Below are positions 33,121 to 42,786 of a DNA stretch of 64,000 nucleotides, one piece after another. The DNA is from JAOADN01 sp049323795. Its GTDB lineage: Bacteria; Pseudomonadota; Alphaproteobacteria; Rhodobacterales; Rhodobacteraceae. The translations under genes were made by a program, and so were the position numbers. The notes beneath the pieces are model-generated. The model ran no database searches and had not been told where the DNA came from. It worked only from the letters and a program-made list of their open reading frames with translations. The stretch's first letter is position 1, and every line of letters begins with the position of its first letter. The DNA lies in NCBI GenBank assembly GCA_049323795.1, contig JBMOOH010000043.1, forward strand, positions 1-64,000, read 5' to 3'.

Positions 33121-34410
33121 TCAACCGCGCTGCAGCGCCGGCGGGCACGGCCCGCCCGTCGCCCAGTCGAGCAGTTCGACCGTGTGGACGACCGGCACGC
33201 CCGTCCCGCTGCCGATCTGGATCATGCAGCCGATGTTGCCGGCAGCGATCGCATCGGGTGCGCGGGCCTCGATCGTGCGGACCTTGCGGTCAAGGAGCTG
33301 ACGCGAGATCCCGGGCTGGAGCAGGTTGTAGGTGCCGGCCGACCCGCAGCAGAGATGCGGATCGGCGGGTTCGACCACCTCGAAGCCCGCGCGCGCCAGA
33401 AGCTCTTTCGGCGCGGTCCTGACCTGCTGGCCGTGCTGGAGCGAGCAGGCCGCATGGTAGGCGACGCGCAGCCCCTTCGGCGCGCCTTCCGGCAGCCCGA
33501 TCCGCTGGAGAAGCTCGCTCACGTCGCAGGCAAGCCGCGCCACCTCGGCCGCCTCCTCTGCCATCGGTCCGGTGCGGAACATGTGGCCGTAGTCCTTGAC
33601 GGTGGTGCCGCAGCCCGAGGCGTTGACCACGATCGCATCAAGCCCGCCCCTCTGCGTCTCGGCCATGAAGGCGCGGATGTTCGCGGCGGCGCTGCGCCGC
33701 GCCTCGGCCTCGCGCCCCATGTGGTGGGTGAGAGCCCCGCAGCAGCCCGCGCCCCCGGCCACCACGACCTCGCAGCCGAGCCGTGTCAGCAGCCGGATCG
33801 TCGCGTCGTTGATGTCGGTGTTCAGCGCCTTCTGCGCGCAGCCGGTCATCAGCGCCACGCGCATCCGCCGCGCGCCATTTGCAGGAAAGGTCTGCGGGTC
33901 GTCGTTGCGGCTGACGGGCGGAACGCGGACCGCGGCCATGTCGAGCATCGCCCGAAGCCGCGCGTCGGGGACCAGACCGCGGAAGGGCCGGGCGATCTTC
34001 GCCGCGAAGAGCGCAAGCCGGAAGCGCCCCGGATGGGGCAGCACCCTGGCGAGCAGCCAGCGCAAGGTCCGGTCCGCGAAGGGGCGGCGGTAGGTCTTCT
34101 CGATATGGACGCGCGCCAGATCGACGAGGTGCATGTAGTGCACCCCGGACGGACAGGTCGTCATGCAGGCGAGGCACGAGAGGCAGCGGTCGATGTGCCT
34201 GACCGTCCTTTCGTCGGCGGGCCGGCCCTTCTCGAGCATGTCCTTGATGAGGTAGATGCGCCCGCGGGGGGAATCGAGTTCGTCGCCGAGCACCTGGTAC
34301 GTCGGGCAGGTCGCGGTGCAGAAGCCGCAATGCACGCAGGTCCTGAGGATCTGGTTCGCACGCGCGATCCCCGGGTCGCGCAACTGCTCGGGCGTGAAGT
34401 TCGTCTGCAT
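33121..34410 (-). CDS. glcF: Glycolate oxidase iron-sulfur subunit
   Basis: This 429-residue subunit carries two 4Fe-4S motifs, CVHCGFCTATCPT (from residue 25) and CLSCLACMTTCPS (near residue 74), followed by two CCG domains (GCCGALTHHMG; CCGSAGTYNLLQP). It passes electrons from the flavin subunits GlcD/GlcE to the membrane quinone pool during oxidation of glycolate to glyoxylate. It starts 1 bp after the glcE stop codon and is the last gene of glcD-glcE-glcF. Confidence 0.95.
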   Translation of the reverse strand: MQTNFTPEQLRDPGIARANQILRTCVHCGFCTATCPTYQVLGDELDSPRGRIYLIKDMLEKGRPADERTVRHIDRCLSCLACMTTCPSGVHYMHLVDLARVHIEKTYRRPFADRTLRWLLARVLPHPGRFRLALFAAKIARPFRGLVPDARLRAMLDMAAVRVPPVSRNDDPQTFPANGARRMRVALMTGCAQKALNTDINDATIRLLTRLGCEVVVAGGAGCCGALTHHMGREAEARRSAAANIRAFMAETQRGGLDAIVVNASGCGTTVKDYGHMFRTGPMAEEAAEVARLACDVSELLQRIGLPEGAPKGLRVAYHAACSLQHGQQVRTAPKELLARAGFEVVEPADPHLCCGSAGTYNLLQPGISRQLLDRKVRTIEARAPDAIAAGNIGCMIQIGSGTGVPVVHTVELLDWATGGPCPPALQRG

Positions 34411-34411
34411 G

Positions 34412-35527
34412 TCAGTCCATCAGGCCGGGGTTGAGGATGCCGCGCGGATCGAATCGCGCGCGGAGGCCGCGGGAAAGCGCGGCAACGGCCGGGCCCTGCG
34501 GCGGGAAGGGCGCGATGCGGGCGCGGGTCTCGGGCGCGGCGCGGACGAGCGTTGCGTGGCCGCCGAAGGGGCCGAGCGCGGCGCGCAGGTCGCTCCCCTC
34601 CGCCACGCGGATCCAGGCGAGACCGCCGCCCCAGTCGTAAAGCGCGGCCCCGGCCCCGGCCCGCGCGACGATCCCGGACATGTCCGACGGCTTCGCCACG
34701 ACCCGCCAGACGTCACCGGAGCCGGCGGCGACCGGAACCGCGTCCCGGATCGCGCGCCAGTCCCCTGCGACCTGCGCCCTGTCGGTGACCACGCGCACGG
34801 TGCCGCCCGCAAGCAGGGACGCGAGAAGCGCCGCGACCCGCTCGGCCCGGTAGGCGACCGATGCGGCGAAGCCCTCGACCCGGATGCGCGTCGCGCCGCC
34901 CGTCTCGTGCGCGGCGCCGGCGACACCGAAGGGCGACCCGAGCGCGGCCGACATCGCCGCCACCGCCTGCGCGTCCGCCAGTCCGTCGAGCTCCAGGCTT
35001 GCCGCCGACTCCGGTTTCGGCAGCAGCTTGAAGGCCACCTCGGTCAGCACCCCGAGCGTGCCCCAGCTTCCCGCCATCAGCTTCACGAGGTCATAGCCGG
35101 TGACGTTCTTCATCACCCGCCCGCCGTTGCGGACAACCCTCCCGGTTCCGTCCACGAACCGCACCCCGATCAGCGCGTCGCGGCAGGCCCCCGCCTGCAC
35201 CCGGCGCGGACCCGAGGCGTTCGCCGCCACGACCCCGCCGATCGTCGGCTCGCCCGCCCTTCCCAGAAGCGGCCGGAAGTCCATCGGCTCGAAGGGCAGG
35301 TGCTGACCCTCGGCAGCCAGCGCCGCCTCGACCTCGGCGAGCGGGGTACCGGCGCGCGCGACCAGCGTCAGCGCCCCCGGCTCGTAGAGCGTGATGCCCG
35401 AGAGGGCCGAGAGCGGGAGAACCTCGCCCGCCTCCGGCCGGCCGATCCCCTTCGTTCCGCCTCCGGTCGGCCTCAACGGCCCCGTCGCGCCCCGGACCGC
35501 CTCGGCGAGATCCGCCTCGTCCCGCAT
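34412..35527 (-). CDS. glcE: Glycolate oxidase FAD-binding subunit
   Basis: This 371-residue protein is the shorter flavin subunit of glycolate oxidase. It has the PCMH FAD-binding fold: RPTGGGTKGIGRP near residue 20, EPTIGGVVAANASGPRRVQAGACRD near residue 95 (GG and N are key), and NVTGYDLVKLMAGSWGTLGVLTEV near residue 140. The C-terminal half is degenerate, as is usual in GlcE. The ATG at 35527 (MRDEADL) directly begins the homologous region; the longer frame upstream runs through a repetitive intergenic element. Confidence 0.92.
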   Translation of the reverse strand: MRDEADLAEAVRGATGPLRPTGGGTKGIGRPEAGEVLPLSALSGITLYEPGALTLVARAGTPLAEVEAALAAEGQHLPFEPMDFRPLLGRAGEPTIGGVVAANASGPRRVQAGACRDALIGVRFVDGTGRVVRNGGRVMKNVTGYDLVKLMAGSWGTLGVLTEVAFKLLPKPESAASLELDGLADAQAVAAMSAALGSPFGVAGAAHETGGATRIRVEGFAASVAYRAERVAALLASLLAGGTVRVVTDRAQVAGDWRAIRDAVPVAAGSGDVWRVVAKPSDMSGIVARAGAGAALYDWGGGLAWIRVAEGSDLRAALGPFGGHATLVRAAPETRARIAPFPPQGPAVAALSRGLRARFDPRGILNPGLMD

Positions 35528-35554
35528 CTGCAAGCCTTCCGTCCTCGGCCCCCG

Positions 35555-35612
35555 CTTTCGCCTTGGCCCAAATATCCTCGGGTGGGTCCGGGAGGGCGGA
35601 CAGCCCTCCCGG
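35555..35612. repeat. Rhodobacterales intergenic element with hairpin between glcD and glcE
   Basis: The core CTTGGCCCAAATATCCTCGG (35561-35580) resembles the element at 5380-5404. Next to it, 35588-35597 and 35603-35612 form a perfect 10-bp stem (CCGGGAGGGC) with loop GGACA, starting 9 bases after the glcD stop codon in the direction of transcription. It may act as a partial terminator or message stabiliser inside the glc operon. Confidence 0.65.
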
Positions 35613-35620
35613 TACATGTC

Positions 35621-37090
35621 TCAGGCGGCGCGGGGGCCGGATGTGCGGGCGGTTCTGCGGGCGGTTCTGCGGGCGGCACTCGCCTCCAGCGGAAAGACCT
35701 TGGCCGGGTTGAGCAGCCAGCGGGGGTCGAACACGTCCTTGACCCGCATCTGCGCCTCCAGGTCGTCGGGGGTGAACTGCACGGTCATCAGGTCGCGCTT
35801 CTCCACGCCGACGCCGTGCTCGCCGGTCAGGCATCCGCCCACCTCGACGCAGAGACGCAGGATCGCGGCGCCCAATTCCTCGGCGCGGTCGAGATCGCCC
35901 GGCCTGTTCGCGTCGAAGATGATGAGCGGGTGCATGTTGCCGTCGCCCGCGTGGAAGACGTTGGCGACCGCAAGCCCGTATCCGGCCGAAAGCTCGCCGA
36001 CACGGCGAAGCACCAGCGGCAGTTCCGAGACGGGGATCGTCCCGTCGAGGCAGATATAGTCGCCCATCTGCCCCATCGCGCCGAAGGCCGACTTGCGGCC
36101 GAGCCAGATGCGCCCCGATTCCGCCTCGGACCGGCTTTCGCGCACCTCGACCGGGTCGTGGCGCCCGGCGATCCGGCGGATCAGGCCCAGCTGCTCGTCG
36201 ATCTCGGCGGGGCTGCCCTCGACCTCGACGATGAGGAGCGCCTCGCAGTCGGGGTAGCCCGCATGGGCGAAGTCCTCGCAGGCGCGGATGCAGGGGCGGT
36301 CCATGAATTCGATCGCCACCGGCAGGACGCCCGCGCGGATGATGTCGCTGACGCAGGCCCCCGCGACCTCGTTCGAGCGGAACCCGATCAGGACAGGCCG
36401 CGCGCCTTCCGGCTTCGGCAGGATGCGCAGAACCGCCTCGGTCACGACGCCGAGCTGACCCTCGGACCCGCAGACGACGCCGAGCAGGTCGAGGCCGCCG
36501 GCATCGAGCCACGGCCCGCCGAGCTCGACGACCGTGCCGTCCATGAGGACGACCGTCGCGCCCATCAGGTTGTTGGTCGTGACGCCATACTTCAGGCAAT
36601 GGGCGCCGCCCGAGTTCATGGCGATGTTCCCGGCAATTGCGCAGGCGAGCTGGCTCGACGGGTCGGGGGCGTAGAAGAACCCGTCCGCCTCGACCGCGCC
36701 CGTGACCGAGAGGTTGGTGCGGCCCGACTGCACCCGGATGTAGCGGTCGGCCAGGTTCGTCTCGATCACCGCGTTCATCCGCGCGACCCCGAGGATCACG
36801 CTGTCCGCCGTCGGCAGCGCCCCGCCGGCCAGCGATGTCCCTGACCCGCGCGGCACGACCGGCACGCCGAGGTCATGGCAGACCGTCAGCGCAGCCGACA
36901 CCTCGTCCGTCGAGCGCGGCAGGACGACCGCGAGCGGCGGGCATCGGTAGGCGGCGAGCGCGTCGCATTCGTAGGCGCGCGTCTCGTCGGGGTCGTCGAT
37001 CACGGCATCGGCGGGAAGCACGCCGCGCAGGCGCGCCGCCACCTCGGACTTCCGGGCGAGGATCGCGGGATCGGGCGGGGGCATCTGCAT
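35621..37090 (-). CDS. glcD: Glycolate oxidase, FAD-linked catalytic subunit
   Basis: This 489-residue flavoenzyme oxidises glycolate (or D-lactate) to glyoxylate. The PCMH FAD domain shows VVPRGSGTSLAGGALP near residue 80 and NIAMNSGGAHCLKYGVTTNN near residue 154. The C-terminal FAD-oxidase domain shows NVFHAGDGNMHPLI and GEHGVGVEK (metal or substrate His). GGAGAGGTGACGCC precedes the ATG at 37090. The last 20 residues contain ARRTARRTAR, made by 12-bp DNA repeats, and are not part of the conserved fold. It is first in glcDEF. Confidence 0.95.
   Translation of the reverse strand: MQMPPPDPAILARKSEVAARLRGVLPADAVIDDPDETRAYECDALAAYRCPPLAVVLPRSTDEVSAALTVCHDLGVPVVPRGSGTSLAGGALPTADSVILGVARMNAVIETNLADRYIRVQSGRTNLSVTGAVEADGFFYAPDPSSQLACAIAGNIAMNSGGAHCLKYGVTTNNLMGATVVLMDGTVVELGGPWLDAGGLDLLGVVCGSEGQLGVVTEAVLRILPKPEGARPVLIGFRSNEVAGACVSDIIRAGVLPVAIEFMDRPCIRACEDFAHAGYPDCEALLIVEVEGSPAEIDEQLGLIRRIAGRHDPVEVRESRSEAESGRIWLGRKSAFGAMGQMGDYICLDGTIPVSELPLVLRRVGELSAGYGLAVANVFHAGDGNMHPLIIFDANRPGDLDRAEELGAAILRLCVEVGGCLTGEHGVGVEKRDLMTVQFTPDDLEAQMRVKDVFDPRWLLNPAKVFPLEASAARRTARRTARTSGPRAA
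35645..35680. repeat. Three 12-bp tandem repeats in the 3' end of glcD
   Basis: GCGGGCGGTTCT occurs twice exactly and a third time as GCGGGCGGCACT. On the minus strand it encodes the repeated ART/ARRT residues in the GlcD C-terminal tail. Confidence 0.9.
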
Positions 37091-37169
37091 GGCGTCACCT
37101 CTCCGGACCGCAGGGTAGGGCCATTCGCGGGGGCTGGCAACGCGGTGTCCCCGCGCCTAAGCTTGCGCC

Positions 37170-37877
37170 ATGCTGCCCGCCGCGCTCGCCTCGCTCGCTC
37201 CATCGGACATCGCCGCGCTGATCTACGTCGTCACGGCCTGGGCCCTGTTCGGATGGCTGACCGAACACCCCCCCGCGTCGCGGCCGTCCGTCTCGGTGCT
37301 GATGGTCACCTACCGGCGGCGCTGGATGGACCAGATGGTGACGCGGCAGCCGCGCATCTTCGACGCCTCGGTGATGGACAACCTGCGTCAAGGCGTCAGC
37401 TTCTACGCCTCGGCCTCGATGATCGCGATCGGCGGGGGAGCGGCGCTGATCGGGAACGCGGATGTGCTTGCGCGGACGGCCGAAGAGCTTTCCCTGCCGG
37501 CCGCCGCTGCCGTGGTCTGGCAGGGCAAGCTCGTGCTCGTGCTGCTGTTCGTGTCCGACGGACTGATGAAGTTCATCTGGGCGCACCGTCTCTTCGGTTA
37601 CTGCGCGATCGTCATGGCCGCAGTCCCGAACGACCCCTCCGACCCCGCCGCCTACCCGACCGCGGCCCGCGCCGCCGAGATCAACATCACTGCGGCCCGA
37701 AACTTCAACCGCGGCCTCCGGTCCATCTACTTCGCGCTGGGTTCCGCGGCATGGCTGCTCGGGCCCGCCGCGCTGGCCGTCGCGACCACCGCGACGCTTT
37801 TCGTCCTTGCCCGGAGGGAGTTCGCCTCGGAGTCGCGCGCGGTGCTTCTCGGGACCGACGGCAAGGGCGGGATCTGA
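37170..37877 (+). CDS. DUF599 family membrane protein
   Basis: This 235-residue protein has about four membrane helices: residues 12-30, near 82-97, near 116-140, and near 185-210. The motif YRRRWMDQMVTRQPRIFDASVMDNLRQGVSFYASASM after the first helix is typical of DUF599, a family of unknown function widespread in alphaproteobacteria. It is divergent from glcD and convergent with the MoxR cluster, ending 8 bp from it. Confidence 0.87.
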   Translation: MLPAALASLAPSDIAALIYVVTAWALFGWLTEHPPASRPSVSVLMVTYRRRWMDQMVTRQPRIFDASVMDNLRQGVSFYASASMIAIGGGAALIGNADVLARTAEELSLPAAAAVVWQGKLVLVLLFVSDGLMKFIWAHRLFGYCAIVMAAVPNDPSDPAAYPTAARAAEINITAARNFNRGLRSIYFALGSAAWLLGPAALAVATTATLFVLARREFASESRAVLLGTDGKGGI

Positions 37878-37885
37878 GGCACCGC

Positions 37886-40003
37886 TCAGCCCGCCGCGCC
37901 GCGCCGCCGCGGCGCCGGGCGCCGCCCCTCGACCAGCCAGCCCGCCACGATCAGCGCCGAGGCAAGCAGCAGGAATGTCCAGGCCGGCATCAGGGGCGCG
38001 ATCCGGATGTCGGTCGTGAGGTAGGCATTGCGCGGCGTGATCCCGATCCAGCCGCGGCCGGCGGCGGGCCTGCCGGGGCGCACCTGGCGGACGTCGGGAA
38101 GGCCGTCCTCGACCCGGACGGCGCCGCCGTTCGTCGCCACCATGGCCGGGGCGAGAACCTCTGCCGTGGCGATCGCGTTCTCGAACTCTTTCGGTGCCGC
38201 AGGGCCGATGGCGAAGACCCGCTCGATCTCGCCGTCCGTCAGCCGGTAGAGTCCGACGGCCGGCGCCGGCCAGTCCGCGCTGTACCTGCCGGGTCCGGTT
38301 TCGGGCAGATCGCGCACGGTCCGCGTGCCGTCCGGCGCGGTGATGGTGACCGAGCGGGGCACGTCCTTCAGCGATCGGCGGGTGATCGTCATCGTCTGGT
38401 CCCTGGCCGTGACCGTCAGCGCCTCTTCCTCGAGTTCGGGTTCCTTCATCATCCAGTGCGCCAGCCGCCGCAGAAGCTCGAGCTGCGGCCCCCCGCCCTC
38501 GAAGCCGCGCCCCCAGAGCCACGCCTGATCCGAGGTGAGCAGCGCGACGCGGCCCTCGCCCACCCGGTCGAGGATCAGAAGCGGCCGCCCGCCCGCGCCC
38601 TCCATCACGACCTGGCCGCGCGGGTCCGACACCTCGACCATCCGCAGCCAGCGTCCCCATCCCGCCTCCGCCCCCGGGGCGCCCGCAGGACCCCGCGGCG
38701 CGGACCGGTCCAGCCCCTCGGTGACCGGGTGGCGCTTGCCGATCCCGGTGATCGTCGGCCTGAAGCCTTCATCCACCACGCGCGCGGTGGGCGCGGCTGG
38801 CAGGATCGCGCCCAGCGGCGAATAGTAGATGCTTTCCGCCGAGGCGAAATCCGGCCCCGCGGAAACCAGAACCGCACCGCCGTTCGTCACATAGTCGCGG
38901 ATGTTCTCGAGATACGCGGCAGGCAGGATTCCCCTGAGCTTGTAGCGGTCGAAGATGATGAGGTCGAACTGGTTGATCTTGTCCACGAACAGCTCGCGCG
39001 TCGGAAACGCGATCAGCGACAGCTCCTCGACCGGCACCCCGTCCTGCTTCTCGGGCGGGCGGAGGATGGTGAAGTGGACCAGATCGACAGACGGATCGGA
39101 CTTGAGGAGGTTGCGCCACGTCCTCTCCCCGGCATAGGGCTCGCCCGAGATGAGGAGTACCCGCAGCCGGTCGCGCACACCGTTGATCTGGAGGACGGCG
39201 GCATTGTTCCGGTCCGTCAGTTCCCCCTCGGCGGCCGGAAATCCGATCTGCACCACGTTCTGTCCGCCATGGCGCAGGACCAGCCTCAGGTCCTGCTCGA
39301 CGCCGGGCGAGACGGGGTACACCACCGGCGGTTCGCCATCGACCGAGATCGAGAGGTCGACGGGACGCCCGGCCTCGGACGCGGGCATCCGCCCCTGCTC
39401 CTCGATCCTGAGGGTGAGGGTGAGCGGCTCTCCGATGATGCCGAAGGCGGGCGCCTTGGTGACGACGAGGCGGCGGTCCCAGTCGGCGGACCTGCCGGTC
39501 TGCACGAGCGTCAGAGGGGCGGGAAGGTCAGGTGCCATGTCCATGTCGTGGACCTGTCCGTCCGACACCACGATCGCCCCTGCGATGCGCGACCTCGGCT
39601 CGTCGGCCAGTGCCTGGGACAGGGCGGTCATCACCCGGGTGCCGGCATCTTCGGCGCCATCGCCCACCGTGACGGTGCGCACCTCGGTATCGGGAAGCGC
39701 GGCCAGCTCGGCCTCGATGCGCCGCGCCGCCGCGTCGGTCTGGGCCGGCCTTCCGCCGATCGACTGGCTGGCGCTGCGGTCCACGGCCAGAAGGACGATG
39801 TCCGACAGCCGCTGGCGTTCCTCGGACTGGAGCGAGGGCTGCGCGACCGCCGCGATCAGGACGAGCGCGGCCAACCCCCGCAGCCACCAGCCCCCGAGCC
39901 CCCGCCACAGGGCGAGCGCGACCAGAACGGCCGACACCGCCGCCCCGGCCCAGATCGCCGGCAGCGGCAGAAGCGGGTCGAAGGCCAGCGTCCAGCCATT
40001 CAT
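37886..40003 (-). CDS. Membrane protein with glutamine-amidotransferase/VWA-like domain, MoxR cluster
   Basis: This 705-residue protein has two N-terminal helices (about residues 15-32 and 40-58), then a region with DRSAS (a DxSxS metal-site pattern near residue 74) and AIVVSDG, followed by an Ig-like stretch and a class I glutamine-amidotransferase-like segment (VLLISGEPYAGERTWRNLL, DYVTNGGAVLVSAGPDF) that lacks an obvious catalytic Cys. One helix lies at the C-terminus (FLLLASALIVAGWLVEG). It is the last gene of the four-gene cluster, overlapping the DUF4159 gene by 4 bp. It is likely a periplasmic scaffold; function is unknown. Confidence 0.82.
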   Translation of the reverse strand: MNGWTLAFDPLLPLPAIWAGAAVSAVLVALALWRGLGGWWLRGLAALVLIAAVAQPSLQSEERQRLSDIVLLAVDRSASQSIGGRPAQTDAAARRIEAELAALPDTEVRTVTVGDGAEDAGTRVMTALSQALADEPRSRIAGAIVVSDGQVHDMDMAPDLPAPLTLVQTGRSADWDRRLVVTKAPAFGIIGEPLTLTLRIEEQGRMPASEAGRPVDLSISVDGEPPVVYPVSPGVEQDLRLVLRHGGQNVVQIGFPAAEGELTDRNNAAVLQINGVRDRLRVLLISGEPYAGERTWRNLLKSDPSVDLVHFTILRPPEKQDGVPVEELSLIAFPTRELFVDKINQFDLIIFDRYKLRGILPAAYLENIRDYVTNGGAVLVSAGPDFASAESIYYSPLGAILPAAPTARVVDEGFRPTITGIGKRHPVTEGLDRSAPRGPAGAPGAEAGWGRWLRMVEVSDPRGQVVMEGAGGRPLLILDRVGEGRVALLTSDQAWLWGRGFEGGGPQLELLRRLAHWMMKEPELEEEALTVTARDQTMTITRRSLKDVPRSVTITAPDGTRTVRDLPETGPGRYSADWPAPAVGLYRLTDGEIERVFAIGPAAPKEFENAIATAEVLAPAMVATNGGAVRVEDGLPDVRQVRPGRPAAGRGWIGITPRNAYLTTDIRIAPLMPAWTFLLLASALIVAGWLVEGRRPAPRRRGAAG

Positions 40004-42786
40004 TGCCCCAGCCTTTCCAGAAGGGCCGGAACATGGACCTGGTCGGATTTGTAGTTGCCGGTCAGGACATGCATGATGAGGTTCACCCCGAAGCGGTAGG
40101 CAATCTCGCGCTGCCGCTCGCCGGCCATGCCGCGCCCCACCTGCACCAGCGGGCGCCCGCTGCCGTCAATCGCCCAGGCCGAGGCCCAGTCGTTGCCGCC
40201 GATGACCACCGGCGTCACGCCATCGTTGAGATTGCGGAACGGCATCCCCTCGGCCTGTTCCGCGCCGGCCGGCGCGGCCTCGACCCAGATCGACCGCCCG
40301 GCGTATCGGCCGGGGAACTCCTGGATCAGGTAGAAGCTCCGTGTCAGCACGTGATCGGACGGAATGGGCTCGAGCGGCGGGATGTCGAGAGGCGCGGCCA
40401 GCGCCTGGAGCCTGCGCCCCTCGGGCGTCGAGTTTCCGAAGCCGGACACGTCCGCGTCCCGGGTGTCGAACAGGATCATCCCGCCCGTGCGGAGGTAGCG
40501 GTTGAGCCTCGCATAGGCCTGCGGCGACGGGGCCTTCTGGTCGGCGGTCACCGGCCAGTAGAGAAAGGTGAACACCGACAGCTCGTCGGTTTCGAGATCG
40601 ACCGCCATGGGCATCGCCGGTTCGACGGATGTCCGCGCGATGAGCACCGACGACAGCCCCAGCATCCCGGCCGCGGACATCCGGTCCACCTCCGCATTGC
40701 CGGTGGCGACATAGGCGAGAATGACATTGCCCGCCGCCTCGATCAGCCGCGCGTCGTCGCGTGCCTGAGGCTGCGCCTGAGCCTGGGCCTGCGCCGGACC
40801 TCCCGGGGCCAGGGCAAGCATCGTCATTGCCAGCACGGCGGCCATCCCCGGGCCTGCGCGCCGCAGGCGCCCGCCGATCCAGAGCGATGCGAGGATGTCG
40901 GCCAGGAGAAGGGCCAGCCCCGTCCCGAGCAGCCAGCCCTTGAGCGGCATCTCCCGCACGAGGGTCACGCCTTCGACCGACACGTCCGGGGGCCAGACCG
41001 GGGCTGAAAGCGTACGGTCGGCGGCCACTGCGTTCAGCGCCACGAGGCGGTCGCCGCTGCGGTAGAGACCCGGCAGGAGATCCGGACCGGGAACCCCCGC
41101 GGCCAGCCGCTCGCCGGGGACGCCCGGCCTCTCCTCGGCCGGGCCCAGCGCCCCGCGCGCATCAAGCACACGGTCCGCCACCCAGGTCGTGCCGGCCATG
41201 TCGCCGGCCTCGGGGCGTCTGCCCGAGGCGGTGACGGCGAGCCGCTCCAGCATCTGCACGAAAAGTCCCGACAGCGCGAGCGACGACCACTCCGCGTTTG
41301 CCGTGACATGGAACAGCACGACCCGGCCCTCGCCCTCCTCGCGCATCGTCACGAGCGGCGTGCCATCGGCGAGCGAGGCGATGGTACGGGCGGACAGGTC
41401 GGGGTCCGGTTCCGCCATGACCTGCGCGGACACGCTGACATCGGCGGGCACGGGCAGGCCCTGGAACGGCGACCCCTCGGGGAACGGCGCAAGCGCCTGC
41501 GGCGAGCCCCAGCTCATCGCGCCCCCGACCTCGCGCCCCCCGGCGCGCAGCCGGACGGGAAGAAGCGGGTCCTCGACGCCACGGCCCACATCGGACGCAG
41601 CCAGGCGCGGCCCTGCGAAACGGACCAGGAGGCCGCCCTTCCGCACCCAGTCGAGCACGGCATCGGCCTCGGCCACGCGGGCGACATCGGCCATCACGAT
41701 CACGTCCGGACCGGCAAGCAGGACATCGCCGGGCGTTCCGTCGATCAGGTCCGCCGTCGGTGCCAGTGCCTGCCGCAGGTAATGGGTCGGCGAGAGAAGT
41801 TCGAGTCCCTCGCGCGCCCCGACCCCGTCGATCAGCGCCACCTTCCTCCGCCGCAGGGTGTCGTCGGCCAGCGCCACGGCACCTGCCGATCGCTGGCCCG
41901 CGATCTCGAGGCGGCCGATCCGGTTGCGCAGCTCGGCCGGCAGGTCGAACACCGCCTCGCCTTCGGCGACGCCGGGGGCGAAGGGCACCGGGACGCGCGC
42001 GAGTTCGCGCTCGATGCCCGTCGGGTCGGGACCGAAGGCCGCCACTTCGGCCGGATAGGGGGCATCGGTCCGCGACCGCACCACGCCGGCGCGGACCGCC
42101 CCGTCGGCGAAGACCGCGGGCCGCAGCCCGAACACCTCGCGCGGGCTTTCGTAGACCTTCACGGCCCCGGCGCGCCGCACCGCGGCCAGGACTGCCGCAC
42201 GCCCCGGCCGGTCCACGCCGTCCGACAGCCAGACGGTGTCGAACCGCCCCCCGTCCAGGGCCGCGGCGAAGCGGGCGACGGCGGCCTCGTCCGGCTCCCA
42301 CGGGTTCGGCCGGATCCCCGGAACGGACCGGGCCGCCTCGTCCGCCGATACGAAGACCGGCCCCCCTGCGGGCGGATCCGTCAGCGCGACGATGGCCGCC
42401 GGACGGCCTGCACGGGCGGCTTCGCGGAGAATCCCCTGCATCCGTTCCTGCCGCCGCTCCCAGTCGCGGGCATCGGCCCAGGTCGCGTCGGCAAGGACGA
42501 GGAGCGGACCCGACCGCGATTCCGTCTGCGCCGGATTGAGGATCGGGCCGGCGAACCCGACGATCGCCGCGGCGACGGCCAGCACGCGCAGCAGCAGGAG
42601 CCACCAGGGGGTACGGTCCGCCTCGTTCGTGGTGTCGTTCAGACCGAGGAGAAGCGCCACCCCGGGAAACCGCCGGCGGACCGGGGCGGGCGGCACCGCA
42701 CGCAGGATGAGCCAGAGGACCGGCAGTGCAGCGAGGCCGAGGAGAAGCCAGGGAGAGGCGAAGCCGACCGGGCCGAGGATGCTCAT
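40000..42786 (-). CDS. BatA/DUF4159 domain membrane protein, MoxR cluster
   Basis: This 928-residue protein begins with the BatA-type N-terminal helices (GFASPWLLLGLAALPVLWLI; then WWLLLLRVLAVAAAIVGFAGPIL). A long middle part holds GATase-like sequence (VLLAGPDVIVMADVA), a helix near residue 615 (GWLLGTGLALLLADILASLWIGG), and a C-terminal DUF4159 domain of about 220 residues (VFTFLYWPVTADQKAPSPQAY; GGMILFDTRDAD). It overlaps both neighbours by ATGA. DUF4159 proteins occur beside MoxR/DUF58 genes; their task is unknown, perhaps assembly or stress response at the cell envelope. Confidence 0.87.
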   Translation of the reverse strand: MSILGPVGFASPWLLLGLAALPVLWLILRAVPPAPVRRRFPGVALLLGLNDTTNEADRTPWWLLLLRVLAVAAAIVGFAGPILNPAQTESRSGPLLVLADATWADARDWERRQERMQGILREAARAGRPAAIVALTDPPAGGPVFVSADEAARSVPGIRPNPWEPDEAAVARFAAALDGGRFDTVWLSDGVDRPGRAAVLAAVRRAGAVKVYESPREVFGLRPAVFADGAVRAGVVRSRTDAPYPAEVAAFGPDPTGIERELARVPVPFAPGVAEGEAVFDLPAELRNRIGRLEIAGQRSAGAVALADDTLRRRKVALIDGVGAREGLELLSPTHYLRQALAPTADLIDGTPGDVLLAGPDVIVMADVARVAEADAVLDWVRKGGLLVRFAGPRLAASDVGRGVEDPLLPVRLRAGGREVGGAMSWGSPQALAPFPEGSPFQGLPVPADVSVSAQVMAEPDPDLSARTIASLADGTPLVTMREEGEGRVVLFHVTANAEWSSLALSGLFVQMLERLAVTASGRRPEAGDMAGTTWVADRVLDARGALGPAEERPGVPGERLAAGVPGPDLLPGLYRSGDRLVALNAVAADRTLSAPVWPPDVSVEGVTLVREMPLKGWLLGTGLALLLADILASLWIGGRLRRAGPGMAAVLAMTMLALAPGGPAQAQAQAQPQARDDARLIEAAGNVILAYVATGNAEVDRMSAAGMLGLSSVLIARTSVEPAMPMAVDLETDELSVFTFLYWPVTADQKAPSPQAYARLNRYLRTGGMILFDTRDADVSGFGNSTPEGRRLQALAAPLDIPPLEPIPSDHVLTRSFYLIQEFPGRYAGRSIWVEAAPAGAEQAEGMPFRNLNDGVTPVVIGGNDWASAWAIDGSGRPLVQVGRGMAGERQREIAYRFGVNLIMHVLTGNYKSDQVHVPALLERLGQ

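Noticed and set aside
36875..40054. A 1059-codon open frame antisense to glcD and the GATase-like gene
   Set aside because: It spans several genuine genes on the opposite strand and a gene on its own strand, with low-complexity composition and no recognisable domain.
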